Shown: positions 6,887 through 14,485 of the stretch, piece after piece
Layout: each line of letters opens with the position of its first letter
Numbering within the stretch: position 1 is the first letter of the stretch
Source of the DNA: CAYXDO01 sp964463485
Lineage (GTDB): Bacteria > Myxococcota > Kuafuiibacteriia > Kuafuiibacteriales > Kuafuiibacteriaceae
Assembly: GCA_964463485.1 (NCBI GenBank)
Contig: CAYXDO010000228.1
Location: 1-14,485 of the forward strand
Direction: 5' to 3'
Length of the DNA: 14,485 nt
The notes under the pieces: generated by a model
What the model saw: the letters and a program-made list of their open reading frames with translations, nothing else
Told to the model about the DNA's origin: nothing
The model's database searches: none
Translations under genes and position numbers: made by a program

Positions 6887-8077
6887 TCAGGCGACCGAGG
6901 TGGTCGGATCGTTTGACGCGGTGCGCGATGAGGCCGGCCGAAGCTCAACCGGAAGGCTCGGCTCGGCGAGCCCGCGAGGCACGAACAGAAAGCTCCCAGG
7001 CCCGATGCGCGCAGGATGTCCGCGCCACGAGACCGTCTTGATGAACGGAGTGACGAGCCAAATCGCAAGCAGACACGCCTCGCGGATCGGCCAGGTGACG
7101 ATGGGGACCAGGACGTGATCGAGGCCTCGAACGATGATCCAAGGGATCATATCTCGAATGGTCGCGAGGACGAGCCCGACGACGAGCGCAGGGCCGAGCC
7201 CGGCGGTCGCGGCCGTCAACACCGCGGCGACCAGCGGCGAGGTCAGAGGCTCGAGCGCGAAGGCGGGCGGGCGCACCCTCGACCGGATCTGGGACCAGCG
7301 CAAGTGTCTGGCCCAGTAAGTCGAGAGCTTGGTGGTCCGATTCACGTTGCTCAACACGACCGATCCGAACGCGATGCGTTGGCCGGCGTGGTGAATCGCG
7401 CGGGCGAGCAAATAGTCCTCGGCGAGGACGTTGCCGAACGCAGCGAGGCCTCCGATCCGGTCGAGCGTGCTTCGCCGGAACAGCATCGATTTTCCGACGA
7501 CGACCGGATCGTCGATCAGCGTGGGAGCGGCGTTGCCGACGGCGATGAAGCCGTTGAGGGTGGCGTTCTCGAGCGCTGCGCCCAGAGTCCGCTCACCCAC
7601 GCCCCGGAAGAGATTCGTCACCAGGCCGACGTTTGGCTCCGCGAACGCCGCGGCGAGATCCGCGAGGTAGTTCGATGGCGCAGCCACGTTGCTGTCGCTG
7701 ATCAGCAGCGCGTCGAACTGGGCATGCGGCAAAAGACCAGCCAGGTTTGCGACCTTTGGGTTCGGGAGGGGACAGCCTTCGTGTACGATCAGCCGGGCCG
7801 AGACACGGGGATGCCGCTCGAGCAGTCGACGGACCACCGAGATGGCAGGGTCGTCCTTGCGCGTGACTCCGAACAGAATCTCGAAGCGAGGGTACGATTG
7901 GGTCAGGAAGGTCTCGAGGTTCTGTTCGAGGTCGTCGTCGGCGCCAGAGAGAGGCTTCAGCACCGTGATGGGAGGCAGCGATCCGGGGCGTCTCCGGCGT
8001 GTTCGGATCTGGAGGAGCCCGACGAGTCCGGCCAGGGAGAATGCGAATGAGACACACACGATGAGCCAAGCGAGCAT
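6887..8077 (-). CDS. GT21 ceramide glucosyltransferase-like membrane glycosyltransferase
   Basis: The protein has 396 residues from the ATG at 8077, chosen because a strong GGAGGT lies 5 bases upstream. One N-terminal transmembrane helix (about 2-23) precedes a GT-A domain. This has KPLSGADDDL (41-50), the D1 region near Asp75/76, NPKVANL (106-112), SDSN with Asp128, the GGLAAFGNVLAED box (209-221, catalytic Asp221), and RHLRW (257-261), matching the (Q/R)xxRW motif. Two or three hydrophobic helices follow (about 280-348). The arrangement and spacing match GT21 ceramide glucosyltransferases. The related hopanoid-associated HpnI enzymes have the same layout and are the alternative. It would transfer a sugar from a nucleotide-sugar to a lipid (ceramide or similar) at the inner membrane. 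It diverges from the kinase gene and precedes fabH. Confidence 0.88.
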   Translation of the reverse strand: MLAWLIVCVSFAFSLAGLVGLLQIRTRRRRPGSLPPITVLKPLSGADDDLEQNLETFLTQSYPRFEILFGVTRKDDPAISVVRRLLERHPRVSARLIVHEGCPLPNPKVANLAGLLPHAQFDALLISDSNVAAPSNYLADLAAAFAEPNVGLVTNLFRGVGERTLGAALENATLNGFIAVGNAAPTLIDDPVVVGKSMLFRRSTLDRIGGLAAFGNVLAEDYLLARAIHHAGQRIAFGSVVLSNVNRTTKLSTYWARHLRWSQIRSRVRPPAFALEPLTSPLVAAVLTAATAGLGPALVVGLVLATIRDMIPWIIVRGLDHVLVPIVTWPIREACLLAIWLVTPFIKTVSWRGHPARIGPGSFLFVPRGLAEPSLPVELRPASSRTASNDPTTSVA

Positions 8078-8293
8078 GCAGCACCTCCTCGAAGAGACCG
8101 GTGGGTCGGATTGCGACATCCGTGCCAAGCCGGTCGCCATATCGGTCGCCGTGTCTGCGCCGCGCAGAGTGGGAACTCCGCGACGCGCTTGTGCGTTCTC
8201 GTGTTCTTCGGTGTTACTCCCAACCAGAATCAGCATTTGTTTGCCTGTGGGTCGAATCGCGTCTGGCCCAGGTGGCGGTCGCGCGGTAGTCTT
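8078..8293. other. Divergent intergenic region between GT21 and kinase genes
   Basis: This interval of 216 bases must hold promoters for both genes. It contains a 12-base-period direct repeat, CGGTCGCC at 8131-8138 and 8143-8150, that could be a regulator site or chance. I could not fit a convincing -35/-10 pair on either strand, and no small gene is supported. Confidence 0.45.
8083..8088 (-). promoter_or_regulatory. Ribosome binding site of the GT21 gene
   Basis: On the minus strand the sequence reads GAGGAGGTGCTGC directly before the ATG at 8077. GGAGGT is a perfect Shine-Dalgarno core at 5-base spacing. It fixes the start in a frame that stays open for almost 1 kb further upstream, to 9064. 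Confidence 0.8.
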
Positions 8294-10723
8294 GTGACGG
8301 TGTCGGGCGCGGGCGGACAGCCCTGGACGCTGCCTCACAAGTACGGGCAGTACGAGCTTCTCGAGCGCATCGGCGCGGGCGGAATGGCCGAGGTCTTCCG
8401 CGCGCGCAAGTCCGGTGTCGCTGGCTTCGAGAAGATCTGCGTGATCAAGCGGATCCTTCCGCACCTCGCGCAGCAGGCCCGCTTCGTGAACATGTTCGTG
8501 AACGAGGCCAAGCTCGCCGCCCAGATCACGCACCAGAACGTCGTTCAGGTGTTCGAGCTGGCTTCGCTCGAGGGTGGCGAGCTCTTCATCGCCATGGAGT
8601 ACGTGCCGGGCACGGATCTCCGGAAGATCCTGCACTGGGCGGAGGAGCGGGAGCTCCATATTCCTACGTGGTTCGCAGTGCACTCGGTGCGTGAGATCCT
8701 TGGCGCGCTTGCACATGCGCACGAGCTGACCGACGGCGAAGGACGGCCGATGCAGGTCATCCATCGCGACGTGACCCCGGCGAACGTGTTCGTCTCGAAC
8801 CTCGGGGAGATCAAGCTCGCGGACTTCGGGATCGCGAAGGCGATCGGAGATAACCCCGAAACCGAGGCGGGCCAGGTCAAGGGCAACGTCGGGTACATGT
8901 CGCCCGAGGCGTTGTTGGGAGAAGACGTCGACGCACGAACGGACGTGTTCTCCGCGGGCGTGGTGCTCTGGGAGTGCCTCACCCAGCAGCGTCTCTTTCA
9001 CGGGCGATCCAACTTCGAGACCGCGCGGCTGATCTGCGACAGCGAGCGCCCGGCGCCCTCCCAATTCAATCCCGAGGTCCCGCCTCAGCTCGATCTCGTC
9101 GTGCTCAAAGCCTTGGAGCCCAAGCGGGACCGCCGCTTCGAATCGGCGGGCGAGTTCCAGTCCAGTTTAGTGGACATCCTCGCGACGATGCATCCGCGGC
9201 TGCAGAAGGCCCATGTTCGCGAGGTCGTCGAGGTCCTGTCGGGCAAGAAGGAGCCCACGGAGGAGTACAAGACTCGCAAGAAGAGCTTCGCGGCGCAGAA
9301 GACGGACGACTTCGAGCTCCCGATGCTGGCGCCTGACTTCGTGGGCATGTTCCCGCCGCCGCGCAACATCCCGCCGCCCGCGCTCACGCCGATGCCAGGT
9401 CCGCGGCCGATGATGAACAACCTCGGCCAGCAGTCCATGGTGCCGGGGATGCCGATCCCGGGCACTTCGAGCTTCGTTCCGCAGTCGATGCCGAACGACG
9501 GCTTCGCGGTGCCTTCGGCGCCAGACGTTTGGCTCGGGTCGACGGGGTCCCATCAGGTGCCGCCGTCGATGCTTCAGACGATCGACGATCCCGTGTTCGG
9601 CCCGATGTTGGCGGCGCCCGCGGTGCCGAGTCATTCGGGCATCACGGTGCCCGCGGCGATCATGCCGAACCCGCTTCTGCCCAATCCGCTCACGACCTCC
9701 AACGTTGGGATCCCGGCACTTCCGCGACAGCAGGAAATGAAGAGCGGCGCGGAGCGGATCCTCGAGGCGATCGAAGACGACAGCGACCCGCTGGAGCTCG
9801 CGCACGCGACCACCGGCGGCGGAATGATCTTCATTCGAGACGACCGAGGTCGGGAGACCGGCCCGTTCTCTGTCGAAGACCTTCTCAACGGTCGTGGCCG
9901 CACCATCAAAGAGGTCTCGTTCAATCGTCGGGAGTGGCTCGACGCGCGGACCTTCGCCCAGCTCTCGGGCCTCGATCGGCTCGCCCCCAATCCTTACCCG
10001 CTCCGCAAGGTCACCATCGTCGGCAAGCTCGAAGACCGCAGCCTCGTGTCGGTGTTCGGCCAGCTCGCCCAGGAACAATCGACCGGTCGGCTGGTCGTGA
10101 TGGAGAGCGGCCCCGGCGCCGTCGCGCGCCGCGAAGTCTATCTCGTGCGCGGCGCTCCGACGTTCGTGTACAGCGACGACATCCAGCTGCAGCTCCCGAA
10201 GCTCCTGGTGAAGCACGACGTCATTCGCGACGATCAGGTGAACGACTTGATCGTCCAGGTGATCCGTCGTCAGGAACCCATCCTGGACCTCATCAGCTGG
10301 ACGGCCTTCACGGACATGAATCGCTACTGGCCGTTGATGATGCGCGATCGGCTCACCGAGATGTTCCGCTGGGGAGCGGGTCGGTTCGCGTTCGACGCGG
10401 GCGCCGAGCAGCATCGGTCGACGCCGTTCGCCAAGTCGCTCTATCACGTGATCGCCGAGGCGGTGAATCGCAGCTACTCGGTCGACGAGCTCAGCTCGAT
10501 GTTGGGGCCGCGAATCAACATTCGGCTTCGCCGAGCCGACCATTTCAACACGCTCGTCGCGAAGCTCAATCTGTCCGACAAGTTCCGCGCGGCCGTGGAG
10601 CGCCTGGGCAAGCGCACGAGCATCGCGCAGATCGTGAAGAAGCTCGGGACGCAAGAGACCAGCTCGCAATTGGCGATGGGCTACGTGCTGCTCGAGCTCG
10701 GCGTGCTCTTGAACGACGAGTGA
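8294..10723 (+). CDS. Cytosolic Ser/Thr protein kinase with GYF-like and DUF4388/PATAN-like domains
   Basis: The protein has 809 residues from the GTG at 8294, just ahead of the kinase fold; the open frame reaches back to 8111 but that part has no domain. The kinase domain spans about 18-295: glycine loop IGAGGMAEVFRAR (26-38), Lys52 in CVIKR, HRDVTPAN (157-164, catalytic Asp159), DFG (177-179) and SPE (203-205). All key residues are present, so activity is expected. A disordered Pro/Met-rich linker (about 340-480) follows. Then comes a GYF_2-like stretch (about 511-560, with GPFSVEDL), a DUF4388/PATAN-like domain (about 576-702), and a helical tail (about 725-809). There is no transmembrane helix, so it should be cytoplasmic. 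Such fusions are typical of Myxococcota signalling. The substrates are not evident. It is convergent with the M3 peptidase gene. Confidence 0.9.
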   Translation: MTVSGAGGQPWTLPHKYGQYELLERIGAGGMAEVFRARKSGVAGFEKICVIKRILPHLAQQARFVNMFVNEAKLAAQITHQNVVQVFELASLEGGELFIAMEYVPGTDLRKILHWAEERELHIPTWFAVHSVREILGALAHAHELTDGEGRPMQVIHRDVTPANVFVSNLGEIKLADFGIAKAIGDNPETEAGQVKGNVGYMSPEALLGEDVDARTDVFSAGVVLWECLTQQRLFHGRSNFETARLICDSERPAPSQFNPEVPPQLDLVVLKALEPKRDRRFESAGEFQSSLVDILATMHPRLQKAHVREVVEVLSGKKEPTEEYKTRKKSFAAQKTDDFELPMLAPDFVGMFPPPRNIPPPALTPMPGPRPMMNNLGQQSMVPGMPIPGTSSFVPQSMPNDGFAVPSAPDVWLGSTGSHQVPPSMLQTIDDPVFGPMLAAPAVPSHSGITVPAAIMPNPLLPNPLTTSNVGIPALPRQQEMKSGAERILEAIEDDSDPLELAHATTGGGMIFIRDDRGRETGPFSVEDLLNGRGRTIKEVSFNRREWLDARTFAQLSGLDRLAPNPYPLRKVTIVGKLEDRSLVSVFGQLAQEQSTGRLVVMESGPGAVARREVYLVRGAPTFVYSDDIQLQLPKLLVKHDVIRDDQVNDLIVQVIRRQEPILDLISWTAFTDMNRYWPLMMRDRLTEMFRWGAGRFAFDAGAEQHRSTPFAKSLYHVIAEAVNRSYSVDELSSMLGPRINIRLRRADHFNTLVAKLNLSDKFRAAVERLGKRTSIAQIVKKLGTQETSSQLAMGYVLLELGVLLNDE

Positions 10724-10732
10724 GCCGCCCTT

Positions 10733-10750
10733 CGACCCCATCACGGGTCG
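10733..10750. terminator. Hairpin between the convergent kinase and peptidase genes
   Basis: CGACCC (10733-10738) and GGGTCG (10745-10750) form a perfect 6-bp stem with a 6-base loop, inside the 37-base gap between two facing stop codons. It could act as a bidirectional terminator, but no T-tract follows on either strand, so support is modest. Confidence 0.4.
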
Positions 10751-10760
10751 GAGTGGATTC

Positions 10761-12581
10761 TCAGCGCGGAAAGCGCGCGGTCATCCAGCTCGTGAACTGC
10801 GCGGCTGCTTCTTCGAACGTGGCGGACTTCGTGGAAGCGATGGTCTCTTTTCCGTGGGCGATCACGATCGAGGCGTCGAGCTCGACCGGGCCTTCTTGTT
10901 TGGGCACTCGTTCGATGCGCTGGATTTTTTGGCGCTGAAGCTCGACCGCCTCGACGGTGGGCCTCGAAAGGTCGTCGGCGAGCGCAGCAACGTCGAACGG
11001 AGCGCCCGTCATGTTCTTCAAGAACTCCGTGAAGCGAAGCGCGTTTCCCTTGCGCCAGTAGACATCGCGGAAGGTCGGTCCAATCTTCGGGTTGTCGACG
11101 ATGTGCCCGAAGCGGTCGAGGAGGGCCGTGCGCGTCTGTGCCACCGCGGCCTCCGCGAGGATGTAGCCGTGATAGATGGCCGAGGAATCGAAGTCGAGCA
11201 GGTGAGGCACGCTCAGCGTGGGGCGTGGGCACCGATCGAGGAACGTGAGCCTTCGTTCGACCGCCACGAGCTCGTCCATGACCCTCGTCGAGGTCAGCGC
11301 TTCGTCGGGGAGGGAGTAGAGCGCGAGCTCGGCGAAGGCGACGACCAAGAGATTTCGCACGAAGATGACACGCAGCGGGTGGGTGGTGCGCGTGTAGGCT
11401 TCGATCGTCTCCAAGGGCACGTGGGCGTAGCGCGAGAGCCAGTCCGCGTCCTCGAGCAGCGAGTCCATGAACATCGACTGCGTCTCGGCAAAGGCCGCGG
11501 AGGTCGGCGCGTACTCCTGGCTGAAGCAGGGCGCCCCCATGCGAATTCCGGCGAAGTGCGCGGCGTGGCCACCTTCATGAAACAGCGTCTCCGCGGCGCG
11601 GTGACCGCTCCCTACTTGATTCGGCACCGCGTTCGAAGTGAAGCCGATGCGCGCCTTCACCAGCGTCCCGTCGCCTCGAACGTAGGGAGGCACCGGCGCG
11701 TGGCAGAAGCCGTTCTCGTACTTGCCTGGCCGATCGACGAGGTCGACGACGATCTCCGCGCCTTCGAACTTCACGCCCATCGCGCTGAACGAACGGCCCC
11801 ACCGCTCCACCGCCCGTTCGAACGGCATGTACGGATCGAGAGACCGAACCGCGTCTCCCGCGGTCAGGTAGCGAAAGTTCCACGGCAACCGCGCGCGCTC
11901 TCCGTGCCGTTTACACACGTCGTGAACGAGCGTGCGGGCCGCGTCGCGCGTCCTCGACTCGAGATCGTCGAGCCACCCGCGAAGCTCGTCCGGGCCGATC
12001 CCTTCGGTCGTGCGGAGCTTGTAGTCGTAGAAATGAGCGTAGCCGAGCGCCCGCGCGAAACGATTGCGGATCTTCACGGTGTCGAGGAATCCGCTCTCGA
12101 GGACCGTGCGCTCGATCGATTCGAGCCCGCGGTAACACGCTCGGCGCGTCTCTTCGTCGGGGTCCGAGGTGATCGCGAGCCCGAGCCTCACGCTGGACGC
12201 TCGTACGAGCCTGTTGGACTTCGGATCGACATAACCGAGCGGCATGTCCCGTCGCGCCTTCGCGAGCTCGGCCTCACGCTCGGCGATTCGATCGCGCAAG
12301 CTCCCGGCCGATTCGTCTTCGATCGCGTTGGCTTCGAAGAAGCGGACCCACCCGTCGAGCGACTCGGCGACGTCGCCTGAAGCCTCCCTGCGGGCGACCC
12401 GAGCTGCGGCCAGGAGCGACCGGTCCTGACGAAACGAAGTGAGCGCCGCGTCCGAACGAACGAACGCGCCGTCCTCTTCGCTCAGGCCCATCCGAGTCCG
12501 CCAAAAGAGATCTTCCCGATCCTGGTGCAGCGCGGCGTAGCGCTCGTTGAGCTGTTTCAGGAGCTCCTCGGGTCGATCCAT
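10761..12581 (-). CDS. M3-family zinc metallopeptidase (oligoendopeptidase-like)
   Basis: The protein has 606 residues from the ATG at 12581, which starts MDRPEELLKQLNERY; an upstream in-frame extension to 12695 lacks coding character. The zinc site is HEGGH at 335-339 (catalytic Glu336), preceded by the M3-like GHRAAETLF and followed 27 residues later by Glu366 (AFAETQSMF) as the probable third ligand. The SSAIYHGYILAEAAVAQ segment (466-482) supplies the His/Tyr residues that M3 enzymes use to bind substrate. There is no signal peptide, so it probably degrades short peptides in the cytosol. The last 45 or so residues (about 562-606) follow the normal peptidase end and resemble a beta-alpha part of ribosome-hibernation (HPF/S30AE) proteins; this is a weak, visual resemblance. 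It diverges from the acyltransferase gene by 101 bases. Confidence 0.88.
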   Translation of the reverse strand: MDRPEELLKQLNERYAALHQDREDLFWRTRMGLSEEDGAFVRSDAALTSFRQDRSLLAAARVARREASGDVAESLDGWVRFFEANAIEDESAGSLRDRIAEREAELAKARRDMPLGYVDPKSNRLVRASSVRLGLAITSDPDEETRRACYRGLESIERTVLESGFLDTVKIRNRFARALGYAHFYDYKLRTTEGIGPDELRGWLDDLESRTRDAARTLVHDVCKRHGERARLPWNFRYLTAGDAVRSLDPYMPFERAVERWGRSFSAMGVKFEGAEIVVDLVDRPGKYENGFCHAPVPPYVRGDGTLVKARIGFTSNAVPNQVGSGHRAAETLFHEGGHAAHFAGIRMGAPCFSQEYAPTSAAFAETQSMFMDSLLEDADWLSRYAHVPLETIEAYTRTTHPLRVIFVRNLLVVAFAELALYSLPDEALTSTRVMDELVAVERRLTFLDRCPRPTLSVPHLLDFDSSAIYHGYILAEAAVAQTRTALLDRFGHIVDNPKIGPTFRDVYWRKGNALRFTEFLKNMTGAPFDVAALADDLSRPTVEAVELQRQKIQRIERVPKQEGPVELDASIVIAHGKETIASTKSATFEEAAAQFTSWMTARFPR

Positions 12582-12682
12582 GGGCAGACGATTTCCGCGG
12601 AGCCTCGGCGGGTCAATCGTCGACGCGTCCGTGCCCTTTTTTGCGGAGTGCGCCGAGCCCGCTCGGTATAGAAAAGGCCGCC

Positions 12683-13465
12683 ATGAAGAGCCCACAAGCC
12701 GCCATCCACTCCACTGCCCAAGTCCATCCGACCGCCTCCGTTGGCCACTTCGCGGTGATCGGTGAAGGGGTCGTGATCGGCGAGCAGTCGGTGATTGGAC
12801 ACGGCGTCATCATCCACGACGGAGTGATCATCGGCGCGCGTGTACGCGTCGACGATCAGACCGTGCTCGGGAAGCGGCCGATGAAAGGTGTCATCTCGGC
12901 GACCACGGAAATCAAAGAGCTCCCACCGCTCACGATCGGGGACGACTGTCTGATCGGCACGGGTGCCGTGCTGTACCGAGGCGCGAGGCTCGGCCCGAAG
13001 TGTCTCATCGCCGATCTCGCGGGCATTCGCGAGGACGCAGAGATCGGTGAAGGCACGATCGTCGGTCGCGGCGCGTACGTCGAGAACCGCTGTGTGGTGG
13101 GGCGTTATGTGAAGATCGAGTCCATGGCTTACGTGGCCGCTTACTCCGAGATAGGCGACCGCTGCTTCGTGGCGCCGATGGTGACGGTCACGAACGACAA
13201 CTTCGTGGGCCGCACCAAGGAGCGGTTTCAGCAGTTCAAGGGCGTCACGATCAAACGTGGCGGTCGCGTCGGCGCGAACACGACGTTGCTTCCAGGAGCG
13301 GTGATCGAAGAAGACGCCCTGGTCGGCGCGGGGTCGGTGGTGCGTGGGACGGTGCCGGCGCGGCAGATCGCCTACGGCCAACCAGCGCGCGCAGTCCGCC
13401 CGGTGCCTGAGGCGCAGTTGCTCGACAATCAGGGCTGGGCCGACGTCGCGCCGAAGAAGCCGTGA
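12683..13465 (+). CDS. Left-handed beta-helix acyl/acetyltransferase (LpxA/WbpD-like)
   Basis: The protein has 260 residues from the ATG at 12683, preceded by an AAAGG-type ribosome site at 12673-12677. It is made of hexapeptide repeats (IGEGVV, IGEQSV, IGHGVI, IGARVR, IGDDCL, IGTGAV and others) that build a trimeric left-handed beta-helix. The loop VTVTNDNFVGRTKE (167-180) is followed by GVTIKRGGRVGANTTLLPG and DALVGAGSVVRGTVPARQIAYGQPAR. This C-terminal pattern resembles sugar N-acetyltransferases of the WbpD/WlbB type, which acetylate amino sugars for surface polysaccharide. LpxA/LpxD or serine O-acetyltransferase roles are less likely. The exact substrate cannot be read, and no other polysaccharide gene lies beside it. 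A TATAGA at 12667-12672 may be a -10 box but sits very close to the start. Confidence 0.85.
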   Translation: MKSPQAAIHSTAQVHPTASVGHFAVIGEGVVIGEQSVIGHGVIIHDGVIIGARVRVDDQTVLGKRPMKGVISATTEIKELPPLTIGDDCLIGTGAVLYRGARLGPKCLIADLAGIREDAEIGEGTIVGRGAYVENRCVVGRYVKIESMAYVAAYSEIGDRCFVAPMVTVTNDNFVGRTKERFQQFKGVTIKRGGRVGANTTLLPGAVIEEDALVGAGSVVRGTVPARQIAYGQPARAVRPVPEAQLLDNQGWADVAPKKP

Positions 13466-13587
13466 TTCGCTGCGTGGGCTGCGGCCCTCGGGAATGAGCG
13501 CACGTGTTTCGCTGTTCGGGCGCGTTCGTTGGCGGAGCTCGGCACGGACACGTTGCTCGCGTGGTGCTCTCGTGTTAGCGCCGCGCC

Positions 13588-14485
13588 ATGAAGCTCTGGG
13601 CTCGTCGAATTCGCCAGGCCGCGACCACGTTGCCGCTCTGCGTCTTCCTTGGCTGCCCCAACCCCGAGGCGGCGCGTCCGTACCCAAATCCGGACGTCGC
13701 GCCCGGAGGCAAGCAGGTCGTGAAGATCGGCCAGGTCAGCCTCACCGACGCCGATCTGAAGAAGCGCTTCGACTCGCAGAGCCCGTTCATGCGGGCCAAG
13801 ATGAAAGACGCCGATAAGCGAAAGGACTTCATCGAGCAGGTCGCCCGCACCGAGCTCTTCGCTCAGGAAGCTTGGGCCCGTAAGCTCTATGACGATCCGG
13901 CCGTCGTCGCCGAGATGAAGAAGGCGATGATCCAGGTGCTCATGAAAGCCGAGCTCGACGCACGAGTGGCCAAGGTCGAGGTGAGCGACGCCGAGATCCA
14001 GAGCGAGTACGAGAAGAAGCGCGACGAGTTCGTGAAGCCCGAGAAGGTGCGCCTCTCACAGATCGTGAAGAAGTCCGCCGGCGCCGCACAAAACACCGAG
14101 GCCACCAAGCTCGAGAAGCTCAAGGCGGAGATCCTCAAAGCGGAGAAGGCGCAGAAGGTGACCGCGTTCGCGGACGCCGCGCGCACCGAGTCTCAGGACG
14201 ACGCGACGAAGATGCAGGGCGGCGACCTGAACTTCCTCGGCCGCGAAGATCTCGAGAAGCTCGCGGGACCCGACGCCGCCAAGAAGATCTTCGAGGAGCT
14301 TCAGGTCGGCGACTCCGTCGTCGTGAAGTCGGCGGAGGCCGTGAGCCTGTTCAAGATCACCGGTCGGCGACGTGCGATCGAACGCACCGTCGATCAGGTC
14401 AAGCCGCAGCTCAAGAATCAGATCCTTCGCGACAAACGCGCCGAGCTGCTCGACCAGTTCGTCGACGAGCTCAAGAAAAAATACG
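13588..14485 (+). CDS. Parvulin-type peptidyl-prolyl isomerase lipoprotein (PpiC/SurA/PrsA-like), 3' truncated
   Basis: The frame is open from ATG at 13588 to the end of the window (299 codons, no stop), so the C-terminus is missing, probably by only a little. The N-terminus is a basic then hydrophobic signal ending VFLGC, with Cys23 as the likely lipidated residue. A Pro-rich tether follows, then a helical chaperone part (about 52-130). The parvulin domain (about 150-258) shows the EYEKKRDEFVKPEKVRLSQIV entry, the conserved GGDLNFLGRE loop (211-220) and SVVVKSAEAVSLFKITGRR. Such lipoproteins isomerise prolines and help fold exported or outer-membrane proteins in the periplasm. It lies 122 bases after the acyltransferase gene on the same strand, so it probably has its own promoter. 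The high Lys content is normal for the family. Confidence 0.9.
   Translation, partial: MKLWARRIRQAATTLPLCVFLGCPNPEAARPYPNPDVAPGGKQVVKIGQVSLTDADLKKRFDSQSPFMRAKMKDADKRKDFIEQVARTELFAQEAWARKLYDDPAVVAEMKKAMIQVLMKAELDARVAKVEVSDAEIQSEYEKKRDEFVKPEKVRLSQIVKKSAGAAQNTEATKLEKLKAEILKAEKAQKVTAFADAARTESQDDATKMQGGDLNFLGREDLEKLAGPDAAKKIFEELQVGDSVVVKSAEAVSLFKITGRRRAIERTVDQVKPQLKNQILRDKRAELLDQFVDELKKKY

Noticed and set aside
8078..9064. Minus-strand extension of the GT21 frame to 9064
   Set aside because: It runs antisense through the kinase gene, and the ATG at 8077 has a strong Shine-Dalgarno sequence and begins the membrane helix.
9167..10744. 525-codon minus-strand open frame opposite the kinase
   Set aside because: It overlaps the well-supported kinase, GYF-like and PATAN-like coding sequence and shows no motif of its own.
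10854..12380. 508-codon plus-strand open frame opposite the M3 peptidase
   Set aside because: The minus strand encodes the zinc-site HEGGH and other family motifs. The plus frame has the Arg-rich, low-complexity look of a shadow frame.
12557..13687. Minus-strand open frame opposite the beta-helix acyltransferase
   Set aside because: Its Asp/His/Arg-rich product is a complement of the hexapeptide repeats, not a protein family.

Overview
The window looks like chromosomal DNA of a high-GC, didermic, predatory or gliding-type bacterium, most likely Myxococcota (formerly deltaproteobacterial myxobacteria). This is inferred from gene content: a large cytosolic Ser/Thr kinase fused to GYF-like and DUF4388/PATAN-like domains, several lipoproteins with short signal peptides, a ceramide-glucosyltransferase-like GT21 enzyme, a parvulin lipoprotein, and a strong G/C bias at third codon positions. 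There are no tRNA or rRNA genes, no CRISPR array, no phage genes and no transposase.

Layout. Bases 1-117 are probably the 3' end of a plus-strand gene. Bases 118-432 are non-coding and hold an imperfect long inverted repeat (about 125-336) built of CACAGAGG-type units. A putative beta-propeller-like lipoprotein (433-1830, +) meets tail-to-tail a lipoprotein alpha/beta hydrolase with a visible Ser-Asp-His triad (1845-3797, -). Divergent from the hydrolase is a 3D-domain (MltA/DPBB type) cell-wall enzyme (4022-4807, +), whose true signal-peptide start appears to be separated from the rest by a one-base frameshift. It is followed by a hypothetical lipoprotein (4863-5798, +). On the minus strand follow a GT21 glycosyltransferase (6887-8077) and a FabH-type ketoacyl-ACP synthase III (5807-6796), in the order GT then FabH in transcription. 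Divergent from these is the multidomain kinase (8294-10723, +), convergent with an M3-family metallopeptidase (10761-12581, -). A left-handed beta-helix acyltransferase (12683-13465, +) and a parvulin-type peptidyl-prolyl isomerase lipoprotein (13588 to the window end, +, truncated) close the window.

Functional reading. Most genes serve the cell envelope: four predicted lipoproteins, one exported cell-wall enzyme, a membrane glycolipid synthase, a fatty-acid initiation enzyme and a sugar or lipid acyltransferase. The FabH/GT21 pair is the most suggestive association (acyl supply plus glycosylation of a ceramide-like lipid), but no serine palmitoyltransferase is in view, so this is inference. 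No clearly new multi-gene defence or mobile system is visible. The more unusual points are the palindromic repeat, the frameshifted signal peptide, the kinase architecture, and a peptidase tail that resembles part of a ribosome-hibernation factor.
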